64,000 nucleotides of DNA from Oxalobacteraceae bacterium CAVE-383 (lineage in GTDB: Bacteria; Pseudomonadota; Gammaproteobacteria; Burkholderiales; Burkholderiaceae_D): assembly GCA_004134995.1 (NCBI GenBank), contig REGP01000001.1:558001-622000 (forward strand), written 5' to 3'. Of the stretch, positions 41,231-49,335 are shown piece by piece (within the stretch, counting starts at the first letter, position 1; each line of letters starts with the position of its first letter). The notes below the pieces were generated by a model that made no database searches, was not told the origin of the DNA, and worked only from the letters and a program-made list of their open reading frames with translations. Both the position numbers and the translations under genes were made by a program.

Positions 41231-41238
41231 TGTATACA
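41231..41238. promoter_or_regulatory. VanR-type operator, site 2
   Basis: A second TGTATACA palindrome, here in the longer palindrome ATGTATACAT, lies 97 nt upstream of the MFS start. The AT-rich region around it should hold that gene's promoter. One site per divergent promoter fits a shared repressor. Confidence 0.7.
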
Positions 41239-41334
41239 TTTAAATATTTAGTCTCATATAATGCGATTTTTGAATAAAACCAAAATGATGTCCGAAGGTC
41301 AGGACCAGATCATCATTCCAAGAGGAGAGACAAT

Positions 41335-42690
41335 ATGTCGCAATCGTTGCAGGAGCCGATGGGCGTGCAGGCTTTCGTGGATGCGCAGCCGCTGAACCGC
41401 TATCACTGGCTGGTGTTCGGGCTATGCGCCTTGTGCCTGGTATTCGACGGCTTCGATGCCCAGGCGATGGGCTACGTGGCGCCGGCCTTGCGCGAAAGCC
41501 TGGGATTGGGCGCCAGCGCCCTCGGCCCGATTTTCAGCGCCAGCCTGGTCGGCATGCTGATCGGCGCATTGACGCTGGGCATGCTGGCCGACCGCATCGG
41601 CCGCCGGCCGGTGCTGATCGGTTCGCTGGCCTTTTGCGGCCTGGTCATGTGCGGCACCGTTTATGTGCAGACCGCGCCGCAATTGCTGGCGATGCGTTTC
41701 ATTACCGGCCTCGGCCTCGGCACGCTGCTGCCGACCGCGCTGGCTATGACATCCGAATTCAGCCCGCAGCGCAGCCGCCACACCATTACCATGCTGATGT
41801 CGCTGGGCTTTGTTTCCGGCGCCGCGATCGGCGGCGTGATCGCATCGCACATCATTCCGTTTGTCGGCTGGCAGGGCGTATTCCTGCTGGCCGGCGGCGC
41901 TTCGCTTGTGACCGCGCTGGTCATGCTGCGCTGGTTGCCGGAATCGATCCAGTTCCTGGCCGCCAATGAAGGCGGCGCATTCCAGCGCACCATGCGCGTG
42001 GCGCGCTCGCTCTCGCGCGACAAGGCGCTGGCAAACCGCAGCTGGTTCAGCGAAAAGGACGTGCCGGGCGAGGAGGGCAAATCCAGCCATGGCTTGTCGC
42101 ATCTGTTCAAGAACGGCTATGCGGTAACGACCTTCATGCTGTGGATGCTCAATTTCGCCAATCTGCTGGACTTGTATTTCCTCTCCAATTGGCTGCCGAC
42201 GCTGTTGAAGGAATCCGGCCTGCCGATGAAAACCGCGATAATCGGCAGCGCCGTGCTGCAATCCGGCGGCATTCCCGCCACCATTTTGCTGAGCCTGCTG
42301 TCCAAGCGCATCAAGCTGACTCACTTGCTGATCGGCAATTTCATCATCGGCGCGATCTCAATGGCGGTCATCGGCATGGCGGTCAACAGCAATGTGCCGT
42401 TGATGTTCGTGGCGATTTTCTTTGCCGGCTTTTGCGTGGTGGGCGGCCAGTCCGGCGTCAATGCGATGGGCGCGTATTGCTATCCGACCGCGATGCGCAC
42501 CACCGGCATGGGCTGGGCCAACGGCATCGGCCGGCTCGGCTCGGTGACCGGCCCGATCGTCGGCGGCGCGCTGCTGTCGCTGGACATGGGCGTGCATACC
42601 GTGATTTTCGCGGCGGCGCTGGTGGGGATCTTCTCGATCACCGCCTTGTTCGTGCTCGGATTCGGCCGCGGCGGCGTGCGCCAGCAATAG
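41335..42690 (+). CDS. MFS transporter, aromatic acid:H+ symporter type (VanK/PcaK-like)
   Basis: A 451-residue 12-helix permease. The AAHS signature appears in LCLVFDGFDAQAMGYVAP, the loop 2-3 motif GMLADRIGRRPVLIGS and GLGLGTLLPTALAMTSE; a DGxD acidic motif lies in helix 1, as in PcaK. It imports aromatic acids such as vanillate or protocatechuate. It is divergent from vanR with two shared operator octamers, and GAGGAG lies 7 nt before ATG. Vanillate is thus the likely substrate. Confidence 0.88.
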   Translation: MSQSLQEPMGVQAFVDAQPLNRYHWLVFGLCALCLVFDGFDAQAMGYVAPALRESLGLGASALGPIFSASLVGMLIGALTLGMLADRIGRRPVLIGSLAFCGLVMCGTVYVQTAPQLLAMRFITGLGLGTLLPTALAMTSEFSPQRSRHTITMLMSLGFVSGAAIGGVIASHIIPFVGWQGVFLLAGGASLVTALVMLRWLPESIQFLAANEGGAFQRTMRVARSLSRDKALANRSWFSEKDVPGEEGKSSHGLSHLFKNGYAVTTFMLWMLNFANLLDLYFLSNWLPTLLKESGLPMKTAIIGSAVLQSGGIPATILLSLLSKRIKLTHLLIGNFIIGAISMAVIGMAVNSNVPLMFVAIFFAGFCVVGGQSGVNAMGAYCYPTAMRTTGMGWANGIGRLGSVTGPIVGGALLSLDMGVHTVIFAAALVGIFSITALFVLGFGRGGVRQQ

Positions 42691-42734
42691 CCGATTGGCG
42701 GCAGCCGGGTAAATACCGGTAAATATTTCATGAA

Positions 42735-42770
42735 GAACGGCCACACTCCTGATGGAGTCGGCCGTTTTTT
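42735..42770 (+). terminator. Intrinsic terminator after the MFS gene
   Basis: AACGGCC and GGCCGTT close a stem whose interior also pairs (ACTCC/GGAGT), followed by six T residues. It ends the rightward MFS transcript. Confidence 0.9.
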
Positions 42771-42846
42771 CATATTCCCGCTTGTCGCCACTTCGGATCG
42801 CACATATAGTGTCAATTCACTAACAAAATTCGATGAGGGGATATTA

Positions 42847-43674
42847 ATGAAGCTGGACGCACTATTTCAACATCCTGACGCTTTGCCTACCGCACCCAAA
42901 CTCGTTCAGGAACTCATCGAAAGTTTTAATAGTGATAATGTGTCGACCGACGAAATCGTCCGCAAACTGGCGATCGACCAGGTACTGAGCGCCAAATTGT
43001 TGCGCCTGGCCAATTCGGCTTATTTCCATGTATCGCGCAGCATCGGCACCGTGGAAGATGCGGTATCGATGCTGGGTTTCATCACGGTGCGCACGCTGGT
43101 CATCAGCAATGGGCTGGTCAACGGTTTCAAGGCCATGCCGGGCTTCGACCTGAAAAAGTTCTGGCGCTACGGCTTGCATACCGCGGTGGTGGCGAAATGG
43201 CTGGCCAAGAAATCCCGCCAGAACGGCGACCAGGCATTCACCGTCGGCCTGATGCACGGGATCGGGCAACTGGTGATGCATACGGCGATGCCGGAACAGA
43301 TGCTGCAGCTGGACAAGATCGCGCCGCCGCTGGACCCGCGCCGGCTGGATATCGAATCCACATCCTTCGGCTATAACTTCGCCGCGGTCAGCGCCGAACT
43401 TGCGCGGCGCTGGAAATTTCCGATGAGTTTTTCGTCGGTGATCAGCGCGTTTCCGGATCCGCTGGAACATGCGCCGGTCGATCCGATGGCCTGCCTGATT
43501 CATATCGCCGCGTGGCGTGCGCGGGCCGAGAGCAACGGGCTGGATGCGGATGAAATCGCCGCGACTTTCCCGGCGGAAGTGGCGGCCCAGATCGGCGTGA
43601 CCCAGGAGCTGGTTTGCGAGGAAATGCCGCCGTTGTCGGAATTGGTTGAGGGATTGGATCAGCTGATTTCGTAG
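42847..43674 (+). CDS. HDOD-domain signalling protein
   Basis: A 275-residue HDOD protein. The N-terminal motifs are LPTAPKLVQELIES and AIDQVLSAKLLRLANSAYF, then RSIGTVEDAVSMLGFITVR and a GLMHGIGQLVM segment in place of the HD catalytic pair. HDOD proteins are noncatalytic relatives of HD hydrolases and act in signalling or biofilm control. ATG at 42847 has GAGGGG upstream. It is a single gene flanked by terminators. Confidence 0.9.
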   Translation: MKLDALFQHPDALPTAPKLVQELIESFNSDNVSTDEIVRKLAIDQVLSAKLLRLANSAYFHVSRSIGTVEDAVSMLGFITVRTLVISNGLVNGFKAMPGFDLKKFWRYGLHTAVVAKWLAKKSRQNGDQAFTVGLMHGIGQLVMHTAMPEQMLQLDKIAPPLDPRRLDIESTSFGYNFAAVSAELARRWKFPMSFSSVISAFPDPLEHAPVDPMACLIHIAAWRARAESNGLDADEIAATFPAEVAAQIGVTQELVCEEMPPLSELVEGLDQLIS

Positions 43675-43703
43675 GGTTTTGAAACGATAGAAGTTGCTTG
43701 CTT

Positions 43704-43747
43704 AAAACGAACGGCCTGCCGGGATTTGTATTCCGGCAGGCCGTTTT
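43704..43747. terminator. Intrinsic terminator after the HDOD gene
   Basis: A 14-bp stem (AACGGCCTGCCGG and its complement) with a 9-nt loop, A-run on the left and TTTTA on the right. It ends the HDOD transcript and isolates the following leader. Confidence 0.88.
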
Positions 43748-43830
43748 AGCTTTGGTATAGGCGTTTTCTGAATTTGAATTGCAGCCTGTAAAACTGCCCG
43801 GTAACGCGTTGACCCCATGGATGTTTCCCG

Positions 43831-44041
43831 TTAAAGTTTTCCGCGGTGTTGAACACACTTAAAACAACGGAACCCCTCGCCCGACAGTCGTGGTTTTTTT
43901 ACGTCTATAGTTTCTATGGCCGGGTAACGTGCAGTGATACAAGACCTTCGGGGAAAGCTGCAGACCGTTTGTTTTCGGTGTTCAAGTACCTGGCCACCCT
44001 TTAAACGAAGGTGGATTTGGATAATCTAACCGGAGTTCTTC
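43831..44041 (+). ncRNA. Conserved structured leader, copy B
   Basis: This 211-nt noncoding segment matches copy A (12524-12728, opposite strand). Identical blocks are 43875-43887, 43915-43929 and 43937-43956. Predicted hairpins: CTATAG/CTATGG (43905-43919); GCAG/CTGC enclosing CC-UUCG-GG (43931-43961); ACCG/CGGT (43964-43979); CCACCCTT/AAGGTGG (43994-44014) just before the ribosome site. Corresponding hairpins in copy A pair with different bases. The upstream edge at TTAAAG may hold the promoter. Candidate new cis-regulatory RNA. Confidence 0.72.
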
Positions 44042-44350
44042 ATGACCGTCACCGTACATCCGCCGCCTTCTTCTTCTTCTTCTTCTTCTCCTCCTCGAAA
44101 CAAAGCCCGCGTTTTACGCCTCATCCCCACGATCAACAAACCGCTCACCACCAATTGCATGGACGTCGCCGTGAAGTTGAAACGGGCGCTGCAGACGGCG
44201 CAATCGGGCGCCACCACCGGCGCGCTCATTGTCGCCCTCGATCAGCAGGGCGAGTGGAGCGTGGATCTCGCCGGGCAACTGCTGCAAGATGACGACACCT
44301 TGTGCTTGATTGCTTGCCGGATGTTGGGGGCGTGTCTGGCGTCGAAATAG
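44042..44350 (+). CDS. Unknown small protein, paralogue of copy A
   Basis: A 102-residue protein directly after leader copy B. Residues 7-18 are Pro/Ser low complexity encoded by a TCT tandem repeat. The core domain spans about residues 40-101: DVAVKLKRALQTAQSG, ALIVALDQQGEWSVDLAG, DDDTLCLIACRMLGACLAS. Roughly 56% of core positions match copy A. No signal peptide or membrane helix. CCGGAG lies 7 nt before ATG. I know no family for it. Confidence 0.78.
   Translation: MTVTVHPPPSSSSSSSPPRNKARVLRLIPTINKPLTTNCMDVAVKLKRALQTAQSGATTGALIVALDQQGEWSVDLAGQLLQDDDTLCLIACRMLGACLASK
44069..44089 (+). repeat. In-frame (TCT)7 microsatellite
   Basis: Seven tandem TCT codons encode a serine run in small protein copy B. 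Slippage by whole units would change length without shifting the frame, so it is not a phase-variable switch of expression. Confidence 0.95.
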
Positions 44351-44415
44351 GCTGGTGTGCGAGTACCCTGCATGCGTCGGTTGATATTGGCCGACCGGTA
44401 TCAACCTTTAAAAAA

Positions 44416-45006
44416 TCACCATTTGCATCCATCGTCCGTCATGGCATCCCTTAGCAATAGCGGAATCGCCAGTATGCCAAGGTTCGCATGCGCCGAACGG
44501 CAGTCGCCGCGCTTGGCATGATCAATTGCGTTTGAAAATTTTTCCGCGGCCGATAATTTTTTGTCGATTCCAGAAGGCAAGCGGTGCTGCGGCTCATGGG
44601 CAATCTCTCGTATCGCCTCTGCTATAGCCACGGAATCCAAAGACAGACGGCGATCGGTTGCTGGTGAATGAGACTCCGGTCGCGTCTTGGCATCGTCAAA
44701 ATCCAATGACGCCGTGTGTGCTTGCGCATCATTGAACGACCTCAAAATCGTCCCTTGTTCTTGAGGCGTTTTCCCGGGATGGGCAGGATGCTGATTAGGT
44801 TTCACGGAAATTGATGTCTGCTCATAACTATCTGCCCGGTTAATCTCGATTAATTGCAATGCATGTACCGGCCCATTGGCGTCCAGGGCCATTGATAATG
44901 TATTTAAGCGATTTGACCGTGGAACCTCGTTATTTTTGCTTAGTGTGATCCATAAAGAAATATGCATTAGCAGAACCACTATGCATACCCCCACTTTTTT
45001 CATTAA
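44416..45006 (-). CDS. Unknown protein with N-terminal membrane anchor
   Basis: A 196-residue protein if started at ATG 45006 (the frame is open to 45228 but without a ribosome site). Residues 4-21 (VGVCIVVLLMHISLWITL) form one transmembrane helix or uncleaved signal. The rest is polar and predicted periplasmic, ending in an alpha-helical tail with two cysteines (GDCRSAH, TDDGCKW) that could form a disulfide. The gene is A/T-richer than the core. No family recognised. Confidence 0.55.
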   Translation of the reverse strand, partial: LMKKVGVCIVVLLMHISLWITLSKNNEVPRSNRLNTLSMALDANGPVHALQLIEINRADSYEQTSISVKPNQHPAHPGKTPQEQGTILRSFNDAQAHTASLDFDDAKTRPESHSPATDRRLSLDSVAIAEAIREIAHEPQHRLPSGIDKKLSAAEKFSNAIDHAKRGDCRSAHANLGILAIPLLLRDAMTDDGCKW

Positions 45007-45405
45007 TGAGATATCGAATATCACGGGTTTCTTGTGGTGCAATTTGACATGCCGTTTCTTCACCTTTTGTATGCCAATTTTAAGTGAGCGAGAAACTATA
45101 CGATCCGAAGAATTAATGAAAAACTGTTCGTATCTGCAAGCAATAATGTGAAGCCTTAACGGTTTTTTGCAATTGTCAGTAAGGCATGCCGCCGCTTCCA
45201 CTGTTAGTATTCCGCCGATGCCGCGCACGGCCGGAAGGGATGTCGCCTCTGCAACGCGCCAATGTATGCGGTTTGATACAAATGCACTACAAAGCTGTTA
45301 AGTAGTTTTGCTGTTTCTTGACGTTAAATAGCATAGACAACTGCCACACAGCTCTGAAATCGTTCATGAGCATGCCAGCTGTCGTCTTTTAGATAAGGAC
45401 ACAAA
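45007..45405. other. AT-rich intergenic stretch
   Basis: These 399 nt between two unknown genes contain no convincing gene. The left part is an open extension of the leftward membrane-anchored protein and might be coding if a non-ATG start is used. The right part should hold the promoter of the EF-hand protein; no clear hexamer pair is visible. Confidence 0.45.
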
Positions 45406-45942
45406 ATGACCAACAGCATATCGAGCCTGTCAGCAGGCAACGCGGGCATTACCAATCCGTCCCACGCCGGGATGATGAAGCGCAAAGCCGAAGAAGCAGC
45501 AGCAGCCAGCGCCGCCGCAACCACATCGGCCACATCGTCGGCAGACGGCGGCAGCATCACTTCCGCAAGCCTGCTGAGCACCACCTCGCAAACGGATAAT
45601 TCGCAGGCAACAACCGATGCCATCCAAAGTCTGCTGGATCAGCTCGAAAGCCAACTGAACGCCGCGCTCAGCCAGCCGGCTTCAGGCACCCCCGTTTCCG
45701 GCAGCACGCTTTTGGGCGCGTCGAGTTCCAATTCCTACGACCCGGCCGACGCCAACCAGGATGGCAACGTGTCCGCGGCGGAACTGACTGCCTACCAGCA
45801 AACCAGCGCTTCCCAGAACAACCCCAACGCCACAGCCAAGGGGCCCCACGCCGAAGATGCCCATCGCCGCCATCTGGCGGAGATCTCGCAGACCGGCGCC
45901 GGCGATTCCTCGGCGTCCTCTTCGATCAATACCTCGGCTTAA
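45406..45942 (+). CDS. Ser/Ala-rich EF-hand protein
   Basis: A 178-residue low-complexity protein. The sole recognisable element is one EF-hand loop, DANQDGNVSAAEL, with Asp/Asn ligands at positions 1, 3, 5 and Glu at 12, near residue 115. The rest is Ser/Ala/Thr-rich and disordered, with no signal peptide. Similar proteins in Burkholderiales are annotated as EF-hand proteins of unknown role. AAGGAC precedes ATG. A terminator follows 11 nt downstream. Confidence 0.72.
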   Translation: MTNSISSLSAGNAGITNPSHAGMMKRKAEEAAAASAAATTSATSSADGGSITSASLLSTTSQTDNSQATTDAIQSLLDQLESQLNAALSQPASGTPVSGSTLLGASSSNSYDPADANQDGNVSAAELTAYQQTSASQNNPNATAKGPHAEDAHRRHLAEISQTGAGDSSASSSINTSA

Positions 45943-45952
45943 GTCAGTCCCC

Positions 45953-45980
45953 GGCGCCGCGCAATAACAGCGGCGCCTTT
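45953..45980 (+). terminator. Intrinsic terminator after the EF-hand gene
   Basis: GGCGCCGC and GCGGCGCC form a perfect 8-bp stem with a 9-nt loop, followed by TTTAT. The T-run is short, so efficiency is uncertain. Confidence 0.7.
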
Positions 45981-45997
45981 ATCTTCAGCTTGCACAC

Positions 45998-46720
45998 ATG
46001 ACCGATATCGTAGAAGTTCTCATCGTCGACGACGACGCCGCCATCCGCGATTTGCTCCTCACGTATCTGGGCGACTTCGGCATCCGGGCGAGCGCCGTCA
46101 GCAATGGCGCGGAGATGCGGCAGGCGCTTGCGGAGCGCCGCTTCGACATCATCATTCTGGATCTGATGTTGCCGTCGGAAGACGGACTGTCGTTATGCCG
46201 CAGCATCAGAACGGTATCCGATATTCCGATCGTGATGCTGACCGCCCGCGCGGAATCTTCCGACAAAGTGGCCTGCCTGGAAGTCGGCGCCGACGATTAC
46301 GTGATCAAGCCCTTCGATCCGCGCGAACTGGTGGCGCGCCTGCATACCATTCTGCGGCGCGTGGCCGGCAAGTCACAAGCTGTCGTGTTGCGCCTGCAGA
46401 CATCCACGCAAGTCACTTTCGGCGACTGGAAATTGAACCGGACGACACGGGAACTGACCTCGCCGCAACGCGTGGTGATTCCGCTGTCCAACGGTGAATT
46501 CCGCTTGCTGTGGGCATTCGTTGAAAAGCCCCGCATCGTATTAAGCCGCAGCGAATTGCTCAGCGCGGCCTGCGGACGCACGATGGACGCGTTCGACCGC
46601 ACCATCGATTTGATGGTCTCCCGGCTGCGCCAGAAACTGGAAGAAGATGTGAGAACACCGCAATTGCTGCGAACCATTCGCGGCGAAGGCTATTTTTTGG
46701 ACGCTGAGGTAAATCGATGA
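45998..46720 (+). CDS. OmpR-family response regulator
   Basis: A 240-residue regulator. The receiver has D11-D13, phospho-site D55 (IILDLMLPSEDG), TAR, and KPFDPREL. The OmpR winged helix carries VIPLSNGEFRLLWAF and RTIDLMVSRLRQKLEED. It overlaps its kinase by 4 nt (ATGA). Its C-terminus and partner place it near OmpR itself. The signal and targets are not evident. Confidence 0.93.
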   Translation: MTDIVEVLIVDDDAAIRDLLLTYLGDFGIRASAVSNGAEMRQALAERRFDIIILDLMLPSEDGLSLCRSIRTVSDIPIVMLTARAESSDKVACLEVGADDYVIKPFDPRELVARLHTILRRVAGKSQAVVLRLQTSTQVTFGDWKLNRTTRELTSPQRVVIPLSNGEFRLLWAFVEKPRIVLSRSELLSAACGRTMDAFDRTIDLMVSRLRQKLEEDVRTPQLLRTIRGEGYFLDAEVNR

Positions 46721-47727
46721 AGCTGGCCGGCACGAACACATTATTTACCCGTCTGTTTGTCATGGTTCTCCTGGCATTGACGATCAGTCATGCATTGACG
46801 TTCTGGCTGATTTTCGGCCATCACGGCGGCGGCCACCCGCGCGGTGGCGCGCCGGATGCCGGCCTGGCCGTACGCATCGCGATCGAATTGCTGACGGTGG
46901 CTTGCGTGGCCTGGTTCGCAGCGAAGATTGTGGCCCGGCCGATCCAGCAATTGGCGTCCGCCGCGGCGGAACTCGGCGATAACGTGGATCGCCCGCCGTT
47001 GCCGGAGGCCGGCCCGCTGGAAGCACGCCAGGCCGCGCGCGCATTTAACCGCATGCAAAACCGCCTGCGCGAACAGTTGGCGGCCAGGGCACGCTTCCTG
47101 GCGGCGGTGTCGCACGATCTGCGCACGCCGCTGACCAGAATCCGGCTTCGCGTGGAACGGATCGGCATCGAGGAAACCATGCAATTATTGCGCGCCGACG
47201 TCGCCGAAATGACATCGATGCTGGATGCCACGCTCGACTATTTGCGCGGCGAGGCGCAGGTCGAGCCGTGCGTGCTGCTGGACGTGCAGGCACTGGTCGT
47301 TTCGATGGCCGAGGACTATGAGGAGCAGGGATTTTCGGTCAGCACCTGCGGGGCGGCCGCGCCCATCCGGGCGTACCCGGCTTCGTTAAGGCGCGCCTTG
47401 AGCAATCTGATCGAAAATGCGCTGCGTTATGGCGAGCAGGCGGAGGTGGAATGCGTCGAGTGTCCGGAAGGCCTCATTATTGCCGTGCGCGACCATGGCC
47501 CCGGCATACCGGACAAGGAACTGCAGGCGGTGTTTGAACCCTTCTATCGTCTGGAGCTGTCCCGCAACAGGGAAACCGGCGGCGTGGGACTGGGCCTGTC
47601 GATTGCACGCGAGTCGATTCACCGCCATGGCGGCACCTTGCGCCTCGCCAATGCAGCCGGCGGCGGTCTTGTCGCGTCGATTTTCCTGCCCAGGATCGGA
47701 GGTAATGCCGCTGTAATGGTCAAATAG
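46717..47727 (+). CDS. Sensor histidine kinase, EnvZ-like
   Basis: A 336-residue kinase. The first transmembrane helix is at residues 10-33; the periplasmic loop is very short (about 20 residues, His/Gly-rich: HHGGGHPRGG). The second helix follows, then HAMP, a HisKA box (VSHDLRTPLTRIRLRVERI) and ATPase (NLIENALRYGE, DHGPGIPDKEL, GGVGLGLSIA). Such a tiny sensor loop suggests sensing within the membrane or via an accessory protein; the His-rich loop could bind metal. Partner of the regulator just upstream. Confidence 0.92.
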   Translation: MKLAGTNTLFTRLFVMVLLALTISHALTFWLIFGHHGGGHPRGGAPDAGLAVRIAIELLTVACVAWFAAKIVARPIQQLASAAAELGDNVDRPPLPEAGPLEARQAARAFNRMQNRLREQLAARARFLAAVSHDLRTPLTRIRLRVERIGIEETMQLLRADVAEMTSMLDATLDYLRGEAQVEPCVLLDVQALVVSMAEDYEEQGFSVSTCGAAAPIRAYPASLRRALSNLIENALRYGEQAEVECVECPEGLIIAVRDHGPGIPDKELQAVFEPFYRLELSRNRETGGVGLGLSIARESIHRHGGTLRLANAAGGGLVASIFLPRIGGNAAVMVK

Positions 47728-47810
47728 GCATTACGAAATCAGCTGATCCAGGCCCGCAACCAATTTCGGCAATCAACTTGCCGGTTTGTTATCTGGCAGG
47801 ACCATGTTGG

Positions 47811-48344
47811 CTACTGCGTCTTAACGATCTTGCTCCAGACCTCAAGCTTCCGTGCAAACGACCAGCTTGCATTCGCCGGCGATGACGATGGCAATACCAA
47901 GGTTTCGAATCCCGCCTCTGCAAATGCCGCTTCCAGCTTTCCTGAAGTCTTCCCGTTAAAACAAACACGCTTCAATTTCGGGCAACGCTTTTTCAACGGC
48001 GCAAAGTCATTATGCTGGGCATTCCGAATCGCGCTATCCAGGCTGCCTTTGCGTTCGCAAGCCGCAATTACATCCCAAACGCCAATATTATTCGCCAGCA
48101 GCGCTTTGAGTCGTTGCGGATAGGGCAGCGATACCAAATCAATATTCAACACAGCCGATAACAATTTCCAGAATTGATTCTGCGGATGGCCATAGTATTG
48201 TTGCGCCGCAAGCGAAGCCGCCCCTGGAAAGCTGCCCAGCAACAGGATGCGGGTTTGTTTATCGAGTACCGGCGCCAGCCCGGTCAAGGCCGGTGGGGCG
48301 ATATCGAGGGGCGTTGCGGTTGCAGATGAATCCGTGGATCGCAT
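47811..48344 (-). CDS. DNA-deoxyinosine glycosylase (UDG superfamily)
   Basis: A 177-residue uracil-DNA glycosylase superfamily member. ILLLGSFPGAASLAAQQYYGHPQNQFWKLL, read in parts, carries the GSFPG-like motif and the YYGHPQNQFW stretch typical of hypoxanthine-DNA glycosylases. LPSSSPANA provides the second motif in place of HPSP. It repairs deaminated adenine. It is a single gene, converging on the EnvZ-like kinase. Confidence 0.87.
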   Translation of the reverse strand: MRSTDSSATATPLDIAPPALTGLAPVLDKQTRILLLGSFPGAASLAAQQYYGHPQNQFWKLLSAVLNIDLVSLPYPQRLKALLANNIGVWDVIAACERKGSLDSAIRNAQHNDFAPLKKRCPKLKRVCFNGKTSGKLEAAFAEAGFETLVLPSSSPANASWSFARKLEVWSKIVKTQ

Positions 48345-48467
48345 GTAAATATTTCCTTGCTTTAGAATGAGGCCGGTTCAAACATATTAATGCCGAATGC
48401 ATTTCAGGTATTGACGGCGCATTATTGCGGCTTCACACTGCTACGGCGATATTATTTGGGAGTAGAC

Positions 48468-48917
48468 ATGAAAAAATTAATAGTGGTTGCGGTGGCGGTC
48501 AGCACGCTGGCCGGTTGCGCATTGCCATCGGATTCGGGGAGTTCCTATCGGTCGAGCCAGGCGCGCGGCGAACAGACCGTTCGGATGGGCGTAGTTGAAT
48601 CGGTACGCAATGTGACGATCGATAAAGGCTCCAGCGGCGTCGGCACCCTGGCCGGGGCAGGTTTGGGCGCATTGGGCGGCGCAGCCATCGGCGGCGGACG
48701 CGGTTCTATCGCCACAGGCATCCTCGGCGCTGTTGCCGGCGGTGTGGTCGGCAATCGCGTGGAAGCGGCGACTTCGAACAAGCCTGGCCTCGAAATCACC
48801 GTCAAGCTCGACAACGGCACATTGACCGCGATTACCCAGGATGCGGACGAAATCTTCATGCCGGGCGAGCGCGTGCGTTTGCTGTCGGGAAGCGGGATTA
48901 CGCGGGTGACGCATTAA
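48468..48917 (+). CDS. SlyB/glycine-zipper 2TM outer-membrane lipoprotein
   Basis: A 149-residue lipoprotein beginning at ATG 48468 after GGGAG. The lipobox is LAGC (LIVVAVAVSTLAGC). A glycine-zipper pair follows (AGAGLGALGGAAIGGGRG and GILGAVAGGVVGN), then a beta-rich tail. SlyB homologues are PhoPQ-regulated envelope lipoproteins. The frame is open to 48390 but without a site. A terminator lies 48 nt downstream. Confidence 0.88.
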   Translation: MKKLIVVAVAVSTLAGCALPSDSGSSYRSSQARGEQTVRMGVVESVRNVTIDKGSSGVGTLAGAGLGALGGAAIGGGRGSIATGILGAVAGGVVGNRVEAATSNKPGLEITVKLDNGTLTAITQDADEIFMPGERVRLLSGSGITRVTH

Positions 48918-48964
48918 TCGGTGACGGTTGTATATATCGGTTTGCGATAACAAATCGATGAGTT

Positions 48965-48991
48965 AAAAGGGACGCGTTGCGTCCCTTTTTC
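48965..48991 (+). terminator. Intrinsic terminator after the lipoprotein gene
   Basis: AAAAGGGACGC and GCGTCCCTTTTT make a tight hairpin with an A-run left and a T-run right. Confidence 0.9.
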
Positions 48992-49045
48992 TATTTTGCT
49001 GCGCTAAAAATGACAGGTTTGAGGCGAGACATTATTGCTATAAAA

Positions 49046-49076
49046 TTGCTTTTTAAGGCTATATTTAGGCTATAAT
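49046..49076 (+). promoter_or_regulatory. Promoter of the RelE/XRE operon, leaderless layout
   Basis: A perfect -10 TATAAT at 49071-49076 lies only 4 nt before the GTG start at 49081, so transcription should begin at or about the start codon. TTGCTT at 49046 is a candidate -35 (19-nt spacer). A direct repeat GGCTATA-TTTA-GGCTATA overlaps the -10 and is a likely repressor site. Confidence 0.65.
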
Positions 49077-49080
49077 TCGC

Positions 49081-49335
49081 GTGAATGAAATCAGATGGAC
49101 GCCTAAAGCGGCCAAGCAGCTACGAAAGATCGATAGGCAGTGGCAGGGCTCGATTCGGGATGCTGTGACGGAGTTGGCGAATATGCCTGTTTGTCAGAAC
49201 GTCAAAGCGCTAACGGACCATGTGTATGGTTATCGAATGCGTATTGGACAGTATCGGATTCTCTTCGATTGGTATGGAGAAATAAGAGTCGTTGAAATTG
49301 AAGAAGTGAGGCAACGCAATGAACGCACCTACTAA
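49081..49335 (+). CDS. RelE/HigB-family toxin
   Basis: An 84-residue toxin starting at GTG 49081. The RelE fold is shown by IRWTPKAAKQLRKIDRQ, GYRMRIGQYRILFDWYGE and VVEIEEVRQRNERTY, with the C-terminal Arg and Tyr expected in ribosome-dependent mRNA cutting. Toxin precedes antitoxin, the HigBA order. The stop overlaps the antitoxin start by 17 nt. Confidence 0.88.
   Translation: MNEIRWTPKAAKQLRKIDRQWQGSIRDAVTELANMPVCQNVKALTDHVYGYRMRIGQYRILFDWYGEIRVVEIEEVRQRNERTY

Noticed and set aside
45350-45400. Similarity of CAACTGCC and TTCATGA words before the EF-hand gene to the upstream regions of the duplicated exported-protein genes
   Set aside because: The words are spaced differently (17 versus 23 nt) and on this evidence are probably coincidental.
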